DNA of 64,000 nt from Desulfobacteraceae bacterium (lineage in GTDB: Bacteria; Desulfobacterota; Desulfobacteria; Desulfobacterales; Desulfobacteraceae): the NCBI GenBank assembly GCA_016744295.1, contig JADGEQ010000009.1, positions 120,250 to 184,249 of the forward strand, in the 5' to 3' direction. The notes beneath the pieces were generated by a model. It did no database searches and was not told the origin of the DNA. It saw nothing but the letters and a program-made list of their open reading frames with translations. Of this stretch, positions 1-8,302 are shown piece after piece; position 1 is the first letter of the stretch, and every line of letters begins with the position of its first letter. The position numbers were made by a program, and so were the translations under genes.

Positions 1-481
1 AAATGGGAATAACTTTTTTTTTCAGGGCTGTGTTACAGGCGGTAATACAGGTATCAAAATCAGATCTTTCCCTGTCCAGTTTGTTGACAATTACAACTCC
101 GGGTAAATTGTATTCAAGGGCGCAGGCGCCGGCTTCCTCTGTCATGGCAGAAGGCCCGCCTACTCCGTCAATGACAAACCCCATGCCATCGGCAACGGGG
201 AAACAGGTTTTAGCAGCTGAGAAGAAGTTTTGATCACCAGGAGTATCCATCAACGTAATTGTATGTTTGTTGTGGGTATATTTTATAAAAGATGTATTGA
301 TACTCTGCTGTTTTTTGGTTTCTTCAGGCTGAAAATCCATAACAGTATTGCCTTCTTCCACCTTTCCAAGGCGGTTGGTGATCCCTGCTTTAAAAAGCAT
401 AGCCTCAGCAAGAGTAGTCTTGCCTGCACCTCCATGCCCTGCCAGAGCCACATTCCTCATGGTTTTGATATCTTCTGTCAT
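1..481 (-). CDS. Elongation factor G-like GTPase (N-terminal part, runs off the window)
   Basis: Ribosome-associated translational GTPase; only the first 160 residues lie in the window and the reading frame is still open at base 1. The start ATG (479-481) is preceded by AAAGGAG at a good distance. The G1 P-loop GHGGAGKTT is at residues 15-23, the G3 motif DTPG near residue 82 and the G4 motif NKLD near residue 137. The P-loop form and the following GKVEEGNTVMDFQPEE segment are typical of the FusA2-like EF-G paralogue rather than the main str-operon EF-G (family knowledge). Lacking the other domains and the usual str-operon neighbours, I leave the symbol blank. It is transcribed in the same direction as tlyA and dxs upstream of it. 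Confidence 0.88.
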   Translation of the reverse strand, partial: MTEDIKTMRNVALAGHGGAGKTTLAEAMLFKAGITNRLGKVEEGNTVMDFQPEETKKQQSINTSFIKYTHNKHTITLMDTPGDQNFFSAAKTCFPVADGMGFVIDGVGGPSAMTEEAGACALEYNLPGVVIVNKLDRERSDFDTCITACNTALKKKVIPI

Positions 482-523
482 CACTGCTCCTTTGAATAAT
501 TGATAAAATTTAAATAATAAAAT

Positions 524-1297
524 TCAAATAATAGCGCTGTCTGTTTTTCCTTGGAAGGTAAGGGATATGATATATTCCTCGTTTCCTTTGGGACCCAGAA
601 TAGGGGAGGGCACCACATCATTGACCGTGTATCCCCTGGTTTTGAAAAAAGACTGAATATCCTCAATCACCTTTTTCCTAATTTCCGGATCCTTTACAAC
701 ACCACCCTTGCCGACATTTTCCTTTCCTGCTTCAAATTGGGGTTTGATCAGCGCCAAAACCCCGGTACTTTCCCGCATAAATTTTTCAGCTGAGGGAATA
801 ACTGTTTTAAGTGAGATAAATGAGGTATCTGCCACCACCATATCCACTGATTCATTAATTATTTCATAGGCCAGATGGCGGATATTGCTTCGTTCGATGA
901 CCACTACCCGATCATCTTGCCTTAATTTCCAGTCAAGTTGCCCATATCCCACATCCACGGCATAGACTTTTTTTGCCCCGAACTGAAGTAAACAGTCGGT
1001 AAATCCGCCCGTGGATGCACCAATATCCAGACAGATAAGATTTTTCACACATATGGGAAAACTTTTCAAGGCTTTTTCAAGTTTTAACCCGCCCCGGCTG
1101 ACATAGGGATTGTCATCTTGTTTAACCAGGATGGGTGAAAAGGGATCCACCAGCGAACCGGGCTTGTCAACCAAAATGTTGTTTACCAGAACCTTGCCGG
1201 CCATGATCATGGCTTTTGCCCGGTGCCGGGAATGTATCAATCCGTTTTCAACCAGAACCAGGTCCAGCCTTTTTTTAAGCGTCTTTTTTGATGCCAT
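524..1297 (-). CDS. tlyA: TlyA family rRNA methyltransferase / hemolysin-like
   Basis: Predicted SAM-dependent 2'-O-methyltransferase of rRNA (TlyA family). An S4 RNA-binding domain covers about residues 8-68 (LDLVLVENGL, AMIMAGKVLVNN). An FtsJ-like Rossmann domain follows, with the SAM motif LDIGASTGGFTDCLL near residues 90-104 and the catalytic-region motif IKPQFEAG near residue 184. Length 257 aa is normal. The start overlaps the 3' end of dxs by 23 bases, so it is probably translated from the dxs message; dxs-tlyA adjacency is common in bacteria. Confidence 0.93.
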   Translation of the reverse strand: MASKKTLKKRLDLVLVENGLIHSRHRAKAMIMAGKVLVNNILVDKPGSLVDPFSPILVKQDDNPYVSRGGLKLEKALKSFPICVKNLICLDIGASTGGFTDCLLQFGAKKVYAVDVGYGQLDWKLRQDDRVVVIERSNIRHLAYEIINESVDMVVADTSFISLKTVIPSAEKFMRESTGVLALIKPQFEAGKENVGKGGVVKDPEIRKKVIEDIQSFFKTRGYTVNDVVPSPILGPKGNEEYIISLTFQGKTDSAII

Positions 1298-3227
1298 CTG
1301 TTTTAAACCCTAATAAATTAGAACCCGTCAAATTTAAATCCAAATCAAATCCGGCCAATTCTAAGCCTGCTTTTACAATGGCATCAGCATCCACCCCATA
1401 ATCTTTTTTTAATATCTCCTGGGGACCATGCTCAACAAACTTGTCATCAATACCGATTCGTTTAAACTGAAGACCTGTTATGCCCTTATCTGCATACATC
1501 TCCATAACGGCAGATCCAAAGCCACCAGCCAATACATGCTCTTCAACGGTAATTATCTTTTTGATTCTGTCCGCTTTTTCCACCAAAAGGGCAGTGTCAA
1601 GGGGCTTTACAAACCGAGCGTTAATGAGAGTGGCACAAATGCCCTTAAGGGCCAGTTCTTTTGCGGCCAGGACTGCCTCAGCAACAGATTGGCCAATGGC
1701 AATGATCATGAGATCAGCCCCCTCCTGGACCACCCGTCCCTTGCCAATTTCAACGGGTTTAATCTCTTGTTGGATTTCAACGCCCTGTCCCTTACCCCGG
1801 GGATATCTCAGGGCAATGGGACCATTGTGATTTATGGCGGTCAAAAGCATCCTGGCCAGTTCGTTTTCATCCATGGGCGACATAATGGTCATGTTTGGCA
1901 TACTTCTCAGGAATGAAAAATCAAATAATCCATGGTGGGTGGGACCATCTTCCCCCACAATCCCCCCACGGTCAATGGCAAAAACCACAGGGTGGGCATC
2001 AATGCATACATCATGGAGAATTTGGTCGTAGGCCCGCTGGAGAAAAGTAGAATAAATAGCCACCACCGGTTTTAGCCCCTTGGAGGCAAGGCCGGCGGAA
2101 AATGTAACCGCATGTTGTTCGGCAATGCCCACATCGATAAATCGGTCTTTGTATAATTTTGAAAATTCTGTTAATCCGGTTCCTTCGGGCATGGCAGCCG
2201 TTACCGCAACTATTGTTTTGTTTGTTTTTGCAAATCGAACCATATGGGTGCCAAAAACCTGGGTGTAGGAGGGCACGCAATCAGTAACTTTATTGCTTTT
2301 ACCCGTATCAACGGCAAAGGAGCCCACACCGTGAAAATAGACAGGATTTTTTTCAGCAGGCGCATACCCTTTGCCCTTGGTGGTTGTCACATGAAGTAGC
2401 ACCGGGGAGTCCGGATTTTTGATGTTGGTCAAAATATCAATCAAATGGTCCAGGTTATGGCCGTCGATGGGACCGAAATAATCAAAATTAAAGGCCTCAA
2501 ACAGCATGCCCGGGGTCACAAAAGTTTTAAAAGATTCTTCCCAGCGTTTGGCAATTCCATACATGTCCTCACCGATTTTGGGGAGAGATTTTAAAAATGC
2601 GCCAAACTGGTTTCGCATGCTCTGGAGATATTTGGCAGATAAGGTCCGGCTTAAATAGGATGACAGGGCACCCACGTTGGCAGAAATGGACATGTCATTG
2701 TCATTGAGGATTACAATGAGTTTTCGTTTCAGATCCCCGGCCTGGTTCAACCCTTCGTAGGCAAGGCCAGCTGTCATGGATCCGTCACCAATGACGGAAA
2801 TCACATCTGAATCGTCCTGGTTCAGGTCTTTTGCATAACAGATTCCAAGCCCGGCGGAAATGGAGGTTGAAGAATGACCCACGGTAAAGCCGTCATAGTC
2901 ACTTTCCTTCATCTTTGTAAATCCGGAAATTCCCTTGTACTGTCGCAGGGTATCAAACTGCTGGTTTCTTCCGGTGAGAAGTTTGTGTGCATAGGCCTGG
3001 TGGCCAACGTCCCATATCAGCGTGTCCTTTGGAAGATCAAACACATAGTGGATAGCCAGGGTAAGCTCAACAGCTCCCAGACTGGAGGCAAGATGTCCCC
3101 CGTTTTTGGAAACCACATCAATGATCCTGTTGCGGATTTGGGCCGCCAGCAAAGGCAACTCTTTGCGTGACAATTTTTTAATATCACCGGAAGTTTTTAT
3201 TTGTTCAAGCAAACTCAATGGTTCCAA
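1275..3227 (-). CDS. dxs: 1-deoxy-D-xylulose-5-phosphate synthase
   Basis: Condenses pyruvate and glyceraldehyde 3-phosphate in the first step of the MEP isoprenoid pathway; cytosolic, thiamine-diphosphate dependent. 650 aa, normal length. Visible motifs: DVGHQAYAHKLLTGR near residue 74, the TPP-binding GDGSMTAG near residue 147, GKGYAPAE, the pyrimidine-domain EQHAVTFSAGLA, and DRGGIVGEDGPTHHG. It lies 12 bases downstream of the prenyl diphosphate synthase gene, forming an isoprenoid operon with it; xseA/xseB lead the same run, a frequent arrangement. Confidence 0.97.
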   Translation of the reverse strand: MEPLSLLEQIKTSGDIKKLSRKELPLLAAQIRNRIIDVVSKNGGHLASSLGAVELTLAIHYVFDLPKDTLIWDVGHQAYAHKLLTGRNQQFDTLRQYKGISGFTKMKESDYDGFTVGHSSTSISAGLGICYAKDLNQDDSDVISVIGDGSMTAGLAYEGLNQAGDLKRKLIVILNDNDMSISANVGALSSYLSRTLSAKYLQSMRNQFGAFLKSLPKIGEDMYGIAKRWEESFKTFVTPGMLFEAFNFDYFGPIDGHNLDHLIDILTNIKNPDSPVLLHVTTTKGKGYAPAEKNPVYFHGVGSFAVDTGKSNKVTDCVPSYTQVFGTHMVRFAKTNKTIVAVTAAMPEGTGLTEFSKLYKDRFIDVGIAEQHAVTFSAGLASKGLKPVVAIYSTFLQRAYDQILHDVCIDAHPVVFAIDRGGIVGEDGPTHHGLFDFSFLRSMPNMTIMSPMDENELARMLLTAINHNGPIALRYPRGKGQGVEIQQEIKPVEIGKGRVVQEGADLMIIAIGQSVAEAVLAAKELALKGICATLINARFVKPLDTALLVEKADRIKKIITVEEHVLAGGFGSAVMEMYADKGITGLQFKRIGIDDKFVEHGPQEILKKDYGVDADAIVKAGLELAGFDLDLNLTGSNLLGFKTDGIKKDA

Positions 3228-3239
3228 CCTTTGTTTTGT

Positions 3240-4184
3240 TTAACGGTCACGGTCAATAATATACTGGGCAATGGCCCGTAAAGGATCGGCATTTTTATCA
3301 AATCCTTCAATGGCTGTCAGGGAAGTTTCAATCAATCCGCTTGCATAATCCTTTGATTTGTCAAGACCTAGGATGGCCGGAAAGGTCATTTTGTCATGCA
3401 AGAGGTCTGAGCCGATGGCTTTTCCCATGATTTCAGGATCACCTTCCACATTTAAAATGTCGTCCATAACCTGGAAGGCAAGGCCGATATTGTCGGCATA
3501 ATTCATAAGACACGCAAGTTGTTGGGGTTCGGCTTCCACACTCAAAGCGCCAGCTTCCACACTGACACATATCATCCTGCCGGTTTTCAGGCCATGTATT
3601 TTTTTAAGATGCTCTAAAAGCCTTTCTTTATTCCAACCATTTTTTTCTCCATTTTTACCGGCAATGGAAAGGGCTTGCATGTCCAGCATCTGTCCCTCCA
3701 CCATTCCGTTGACACCAGCAGCATCAGAAATCCTCCCCACAAGCTCAAGCAGGATGGATTTGTCCGGATAAAATTCAAACAAAGATTCGGGCCGGGTCAA
3801 TACATGGAAGGCATGGGTCAAAAGGCCGTCACCTGCCAGAATGGCCGTGGCTTCGGAAAATTTTTTATGGCAGGTGGGAAGCCCCCGCCTCAAATCGTCA
3901 TCATCCATGGCCGGCAGGTCATCGTGGATCAAAGAATAGGTGTGGATCATTTCAATGGCACAGCAGGCGGGCAGGGCAGTGAGTATATTTTTTCCACATG
4001 CCTTTGCTGCGGCCAGTCCCAGTATCGGCCTGATCCGTTTCCCTCCGGCCATGAGGGAATGTCCCATGGCCTGAACCAATTCAAGGTTAGGATCAAGCTG
4101 GCCGAGTATTTTTTCAAGACAGCTTTCCACAAGGGATTTGTTTTCTTTTAGATACGCAGATAAATCAAATGAAAGCTTATTCAT
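3240..4184 (-). CDS. ispA: Polyprenyl (farnesyl/geranylgeranyl) diphosphate synthase
   Basis: Trans-isoprenyl diphosphate synthase making the C15/C20 precursor of quinones and bactoprenol. 314 aa from the ATG at 4184, which follows AAGGAAG and overlaps the end of xseB by 8 bases; a longer in-frame start at 4217 would lie deep inside xseB. The first Asp-rich motif is DDLPAMDDDDLRRG and the KLH-type GGKRIRP block is present. The second Asp-rich motif reads DDILN where DDILD is usual, so the last Asp is replaced by Asn. Product chain length cannot be fixed by eye. Confidence 0.92.
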   Translation of the reverse strand: MNKLSFDLSAYLKENKSLVESCLEKILGQLDPNLELVQAMGHSLMAGGKRIRPILGLAAAKACGKNILTALPACCAIEMIHTYSLIHDDLPAMDDDDLRRGLPTCHKKFSEATAILAGDGLLTHAFHVLTRPESLFEFYPDKSILLELVGRISDAAGVNGMVEGQMLDMQALSIAGKNGEKNGWNKERLLEHLKKIHGLKTGRMICVSVEAGALSVEAEPQQLACLMNYADNIGLAFQVMDDILNVEGDPEIMGKAIGSDLLHDKMTFPAILGLDKSKDYASGLIETSLTAIEGFDKNADPLRAIAQYIIDRDR

Positions 4185-4401
4185 TGTCAAAGGGCTCTTC
4201 CTTAAGGGACCCGTCATTGCCCCGGGTTAACTGGGTTATTTTTTTTTCTGTTTGATCGAGAATGTCCAGACAATATTTGGAATGGGTGATGCCGGCTTCA
4301 TATTTTTTGACCGCAAGCTCAAGGTTTAGATCCCCTGACTCCATTTCCCTGACAATCTCTTCCAGTTGTTTTAGTGCTGTTTCAAATGTTTTTTTAGCCA
4401 T
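4177..4401 (-). CDS. xseB: Exodeoxyribonuclease VII small subunit
   Basis: Small helical subunit of exonuclease VII, which degrades single-stranded DNA in repair. 74 aa, normal size. The family signature TFETALKQLEEIVREMESGD is followed by LELAVKKYEAG, giving the typical two-helix hairpin. It overlaps the 3' end of xseA by 8 bases and the 5' end of ispA by 8 bases, so the three are translationally coupled. Confidence 0.94.
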   Translation of the reverse strand: MAKKTFETALKQLEEIVREMESGDLNLELAVKKYEAGITHSKYCLDILDQTEKKITQLTRGNDGSLKEEPFDNE

Positions 4402-5743
4402 TTTTATTTTCCACCCGGGTAACCAGGCGTCCTTTCGATAAAACTATTTCTATTTGATCGTCCATGGCAGCGTCGCTGGCATCCATGAGTATTTTTTTCT
4501 CCGGCCAAATTCTGGCGATGCTATATCCTCGATCCAAAACAAACTTAGGATTAAAGGCATCCAGTTTGACAACCATTTCCCTGATTTTGCCTTTGTAAAG
4601 GGAAAGCCGATCATCAATACCACCTTCCAGGGATGCAGACAACCGGTTCACATGCTTTCGATGCTCCCTGATTTTGAACAGAGGGGTGTTCATTTCCAGG
4701 GCCTTTTCCAACCAGAAAACTCTTTCCCTATTATACGCTATACGGGTTTGAAGATTTCTTTTCATCCTTGCTTTGCACTCTTGGATCCGGATTTTGTAGT
4801 CATTGAGTATTCGGTCGGGACATTTAAGCCGAAAATTGAGGTCATCTAATTTTTGATGAAAAAAGTTTATTTTTTGATTCATGGCATGGGCACAAGATTC
4901 CCTGAGCCGGTCAATCTTTTGAATCAATGCCCTTTTGTCCGGAAGGGCAATTTCCGCAGCAGCAGAAGGGGTCGGGGCCCTGAAATCCGCAACAAAATCG
5001 GCAATGGTAAAATCGGTTTCATGACCTACCCCTGTGATAATAGGAATCTTGGATGAAAAAATTGCTCGGGCAACCTTTTCCGAGTTAAATGCCCAAAGGT
5101 CTTCAATGGAGCCGCCACCCCTGGCAAGGATAATCAGATCTGCCTTGCTCGAAAGACTGTTCACAATTTCAATTGCATCTGCAATCAGATGTTCAGCATT
5201 TTCCCCTTGAACTTGAACCGGGACAATTTCCATGTGGCATCCGGGCATTCGCCTGGTTGCCACATGGATGATATCCCGGACTGCCGCACCGGTTCCCGAG
5301 GTGATCACACTTATTTTGGACGGTAAAAAGGGCAATTGCTTTTTATGACGATCCTCAAACAGCCCCTGGGATGCCAATTTTTTTTTCAGTTGCTCAAAGG
5401 CCACCTGTAATGACCCGGCACCTTCGGGTTCCAGATGTTCAAAAATCAATTGATAGGATCCCCTGGGTTCATACAGAGAAATCCTGGCAAGTCCCATGAT
5501 TTTCATGCCGGATTCCGGGGCAAACTTCAACTTTCGTTTCTGATTTTTAAACATCACACAGGAAATGACGGAATTTGCATCCTTCAGTGAAAAATAAGAA
5601 TGGCCCGAGGCTGGTAAGGCATAATTGGAAATTTCTCCGGTAATCCATAAAAACGGAAACCGATCTTCAAGAAGAGATTTGATTTCCCTTGTCAGGGTCG
5701 AAACCGTATACATTTGTCCATTGTTTTTTTCTACAGTATTCAT
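4394..5743 (-). CDS. xseA: Exodeoxyribonuclease VII large subunit
   Basis: Catalytic subunit of exonuclease VII. About 449 aa from the ATG at 5743. N-terminal OB-fold (YTVSTLTREIKSLLED, LWITGEISNY) binds single-stranded DNA. The catalytic block GVGHETDFTIADFVADFRAP and the ARGGGSIEDLWAFN motif are intact. A C-terminal coiled region precedes the final SIARI segment. No good ribosome-binding site is seen at 5743; in-frame starts at 5809, 5785 and 5713 are possible. I chose 5743 because family proteins begin about ten residues before the YTVS element. Confidence 0.92.
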   Translation of the reverse strand: MNTVEKNNGQMYTVSTLTREIKSLLEDRFPFLWITGEISNYALPASGHSYFSLKDANSVISCVMFKNQKRKLKFAPESGMKIMGLARISLYEPRGSYQLIFEHLEPEGAGSLQVAFEQLKKKLASQGLFEDRHKKQLPFLPSKISVITSGTGAAVRDIIHVATRRMPGCHMEIVPVQVQGENAEHLIADAIEIVNSLSSKADLIILARGGGSIEDLWAFNSEKVARAIFSSKIPIITGVGHETDFTIADFVADFRAPTPSAAAEIALPDKRALIQKIDRLRESCAHAMNQKINFFHQKLDDLNFRLKCPDRILNDYKIRIQECKARMKRNLQTRIAYNRERVFWLEKALEMNTPLFKIREHRKHVNRLSASLEGGIDDRLSLYKGKIREMVVKLDAFNPKFVLDRGYSIARIWPEKKILMDASDAAMDDQIEIVLSKGRLVTRVENKNG

Positions 5744-5954
5744 TATGTTTGGTGCCCACGCAAGTTGAAATATCCTAATTATCATAAAACAATGACATGG
5801 TTTTAACAAAAAAAAATCTTAAAAGCACTTTAAAAAAACCATATATTTATTTATTGTCCGATAATATATATTATGTAAACTTTTATTATTGTATGACCAA
5901 ATATATCAAAAATGCTCTGTCCAACTAAAATCCCCTTCTAACCAAAATGTAATC

Positions 5955-5982
5955 TTGAAATATCCCCTTCCCGTGTTATATT
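5955..5982 (+). promoter_or_regulatory. Candidate sigma-70 promoter of the Bax-inhibitor-1 gene
   Basis: TTGAAA at 5955-5960 and TATATT at 5977-5982 are separated by 16 bases. They lie 44 bases upstream of the ATG at 6027, which has a GGAGG ribosome-binding site. The intergenic region here is very AT-rich and separates divergent genes. Confidence 0.5.
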
Positions 5983-6026
5983 AACGTTTAGCCAATTTTT
6001 AAACCTAACTTTTTCTGGAGGAACCT

Positions 6027-6734
6027 ATGAACCAAGCTTTTTCAACCCAACAAACCAACGCGGTGACAAAAGTTAATTCTTTTATCAGAAGCGTTTACAA
6101 CTGGATGGCCATCGGTCTCGGATTGACAGCCTTTATTGCATACTATGTTTCCAGCAGCGAAGCCGCAATTAATTTTGTTTTCGGCAATAAAATGGTATTT
6201 TACGGACTGATCATTGCGGAACTTGGATTTGTTTTTTATCTGAGTGCAAGAATACAAAAGATACAGGCCTCGACGGCCACGGCTCTTTTTGTGATTTATG
6301 CCGCCTTAAACGGTGTGACCATGTCCTTTATATTTCTGGCCTACACATCAAGCTCCATTGTATCAACTTTTGTGGTCTGTTCTGTTACCTTTCTTGCATG
6401 CAGCATCTATGGCATGATCACCAAGCGTGATTTGACCTCCCTGGGCGGATTTATGACCATGGGCCTCATCGGTATTATCATCGCTTCTGTGGTGAATATG
6501 TTTGTACAAAGTTCAGGAATGGCCATGCTGATTTCCTATGTTGGCGTCCTGGTATTTGTCGGTTTGACAGCCTATGACACCCAAAAACTCAAAACAATGG
6601 CGGCAACTCTGCCCGACGGTGCTTCCGGCGCCATGGTGCGCAAAGGCGCTATCATGGGTGCCCTGACATTGTATCTTGATTTTATCAACCTGTTCCTCAT
6701 GCTTCTGCGCATCATGGGCGGCAGCCGGGACTAA
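6027..6734 (+). CDS. Bax inhibitor-1/YccA family integral membrane protein
   Basis: Inner-membrane protein of the TMBIM/YccA family, linked in bacteria to membrane-protein quality control and possibly ion leak (family knowledge; substrate not established). 235 aa with seven hydrophobic segments. The family's C-terminal pattern is clear: VGLTAYDTQKLK, then ALTLYLDFINLFLMLLRIMG, with the conserved Asp pair. GGAGG lies 5 bases before the ATG. It is a single-gene unit with its own promoter and a strong terminator behind it. Confidence 0.93.
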   Translation: MNQAFSTQQTNAVTKVNSFIRSVYNWMAIGLGLTAFIAYYVSSSEAAINFVFGNKMVFYGLIIAELGFVFYLSARIQKIQASTATALFVIYAALNGVTMSFIFLAYTSSSIVSTFVVCSVTFLACSIYGMITKRDLTSLGGFMTMGLIGIIIASVVNMFVQSSGMAMLISYVGVLVFVGLTAYDTQKLKTMAATLPDGASGAMVRKGAIMGALTLYLDFINLFLMLLRIMGGSRD

Positions 6735-6787
6735 GAAGTAGAAAAAAACCAAATATAAAATTAGAGAAAAAACCTGTTTTTTAAACA

Positions 6788-6826
6788 AAAAGGGTGTCCC
6801 CATCGGGACACCCTTTTTTAGTTTTT
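6788..6826. terminator. Bidirectional intrinsic terminator between yccA-like gene and glmM
   Basis: A perfect 10-bp stem AGGGTGTCCC / GGGACACCCT with a CATC loop at 6791-6814 has an A-run before it and a T-run after it. It can therefore stop both the plus-strand membrane-protein gene and minus-strand transcription. Confidence 0.9.
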
Positions 6827-6884
6827 TATATAAAAAAAATAACAATTTTCACCTTCTTCATGGTGATCTTTCATTGTTTCAAGA

Positions 6885-8234
6885 TTAAATATTTTCTTTG
6901 ATCACCCTGCAGATCTCTTCACAAAAATCTTGGGTATTCTCCTTATCAGGACCTTCCACCATCACCCTGAGCAAGGGCTGGGTCCCGGAATACCGAATCA
7001 GCACACGTCCTTTGTCCAGCAGTTTTTCTTCAATCTTCTGGATAATCTGGGCAATGGGTTTAATCAGGGTAAAATCAGGCCGGGAGGCATCCACCTCTAC
7101 GTTCATTAGGATTTGGGGATACACAACCATTATGGAAGCCAGTTCTGACAAAGACCGGCCTGTATTCACCATGACCTCCAAAAGTTTCAGGGCGGTCAGC
7201 ATTCCATCTCCTGTGGTATGGTGTTCCAAGAAGATCATATGTCCTGAATCTTCTCCCCCCATGACAGCACCGGAACGATCCATCTCTTCCAGCACCTTTC
7301 GATCCCCAACATCTGATTTCAGGTGGGTAATATTTAGAGATTCCAATGTCTTACCCAGCCCGATGTTGCTCATGGTTGTACTTACAACCGTGTTGTTATT
7401 CAATCGATTGTTTTCTTTGGCATATTTGGCGCAGACGGCAAGTATCCTGTCTCCTGTAATTTCATTTCCTTTATCGTCAATGGCTATGAGGCGGTCCGCA
7501 TCCCCGTCAAAGGCAAGGCCTAGGTCTGCTTTTTCCTTTAACACTCGGTTCTTAAGATCTGTGGTGTGCTGGGAGCCGCAATTATCGTTAATATTAATGC
7601 CATCAGGGGTGTCATGGATGAATTGTACGTCAAACAATTGATCATTAAAAACCAGATGACTGATGTTGGAAGCAGCTCCGTTAGACGCATCAATAATGAT
7701 TTTGAGTTGATTGGTTTTGCTCTCAGTATGTTTCTTAAAAGGAAACTTCTCCAGTAAAAATTTTGAGTACCTTTCTAAACTATCTGAAATTATGGACAAT
7801 TTTCCTATTTTATCCCGTGGAACAATTTTATTGCCCAGTATATGTAACTCGATTTCTTCCTCCTGGGAATCACTGAGCTTTACCCCTCCCTGGCTGAAAA
7901 TTTTAATCCCGTTGTCATGGTAGGGATTATGGGAAGCTGAAATAACAATACCGGCGCCCACCCCTTCAAGACAGGTGCTTAAATGGGCCACCCCCGGGGT
8001 GGGGATCACCCCGGCCAGGAGCACATCAACACCCACCGAGGCGATGCCGGCGGCCAGGGCAGATTCCAGCATATCACCACTTTCCCTTGTATCCTTTCCA
8101 ATAACAACGGCCCCCTGCCCTGATTTTTTTGTCAACAGGCCAACAGCTTCGCCTGTTTTTAATGCTATTTCACAGGTAATCGGGTAAAGGTTTGCCCTTC
8201 CCCGGATACCGTCTGTCCCAAAAAGTTTTCCCAT
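6885..8234 (-). CDS. glmM: Phosphoglucosamine mutase
   Basis: Interconverts glucosamine 6-phosphate and glucosamine 1-phosphate on the way to UDP-GlcNAc for peptidoglycan and LPS. 449 aa. N-terminal MGKLFGTDGIRGRAN is the GlmM hallmark. The phosphoserine loop is ISASHNPYHDNGIKIF near residues 100-115, the metal site is DGDADR near residue 246, and the phosphate-binding loop is RYSGTQPLLRVMVEG near the C-terminus. Downstream of a GlmU-like beta-helix gene on the same strand, which fits joint use in UDP-GlcNAc metabolism. Confidence 0.96.
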   Translation of the reverse strand: MGKLFGTDGIRGRANLYPITCEIALKTGEAVGLLTKKSGQGAVVIGKDTRESGDMLESALAAGIASVGVDVLLAGVIPTPGVAHLSTCLEGVGAGIVISASHNPYHDNGIKIFSQGGVKLSDSQEEEIELHILGNKIVPRDKIGKLSIISDSLERYSKFLLEKFPFKKHTESKTNQLKIIIDASNGAASNISHLVFNDQLFDVQFIHDTPDGININDNCGSQHTTDLKNRVLKEKADLGLAFDGDADRLIAIDDKGNEITGDRILAVCAKYAKENNRLNNNTVVSTTMSNIGLGKTLESLNITHLKSDVGDRKVLEEMDRSGAVMGGEDSGHMIFLEHHTTGDGMLTALKLLEVMVNTGRSLSELASIMVVYPQILMNVEVDASRPDFTLIKPIAQIIQKIEEKLLDKGRVLIRYSGTQPLLRVMVEGPDKENTQDFCEEICRVIKENI

Positions 8235-8302
8235 CTAAGATCAATTCCTGTTTGTTTTAATATTTGGTTCACTGGGGGAAAGCACTCCCCGGATTTATCT
8301 TT

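Noticed and set aside
1428..1916. Long plus-strand open frame opposite dxs
   Set aside because: It is the antisense shadow of a well-conserved dxs gene, with no domain or ribosome-binding site of its own. Similar shadows opposite ispA, xseA, glmM, ligA, glyS and mgtE were dropped for the same reason.
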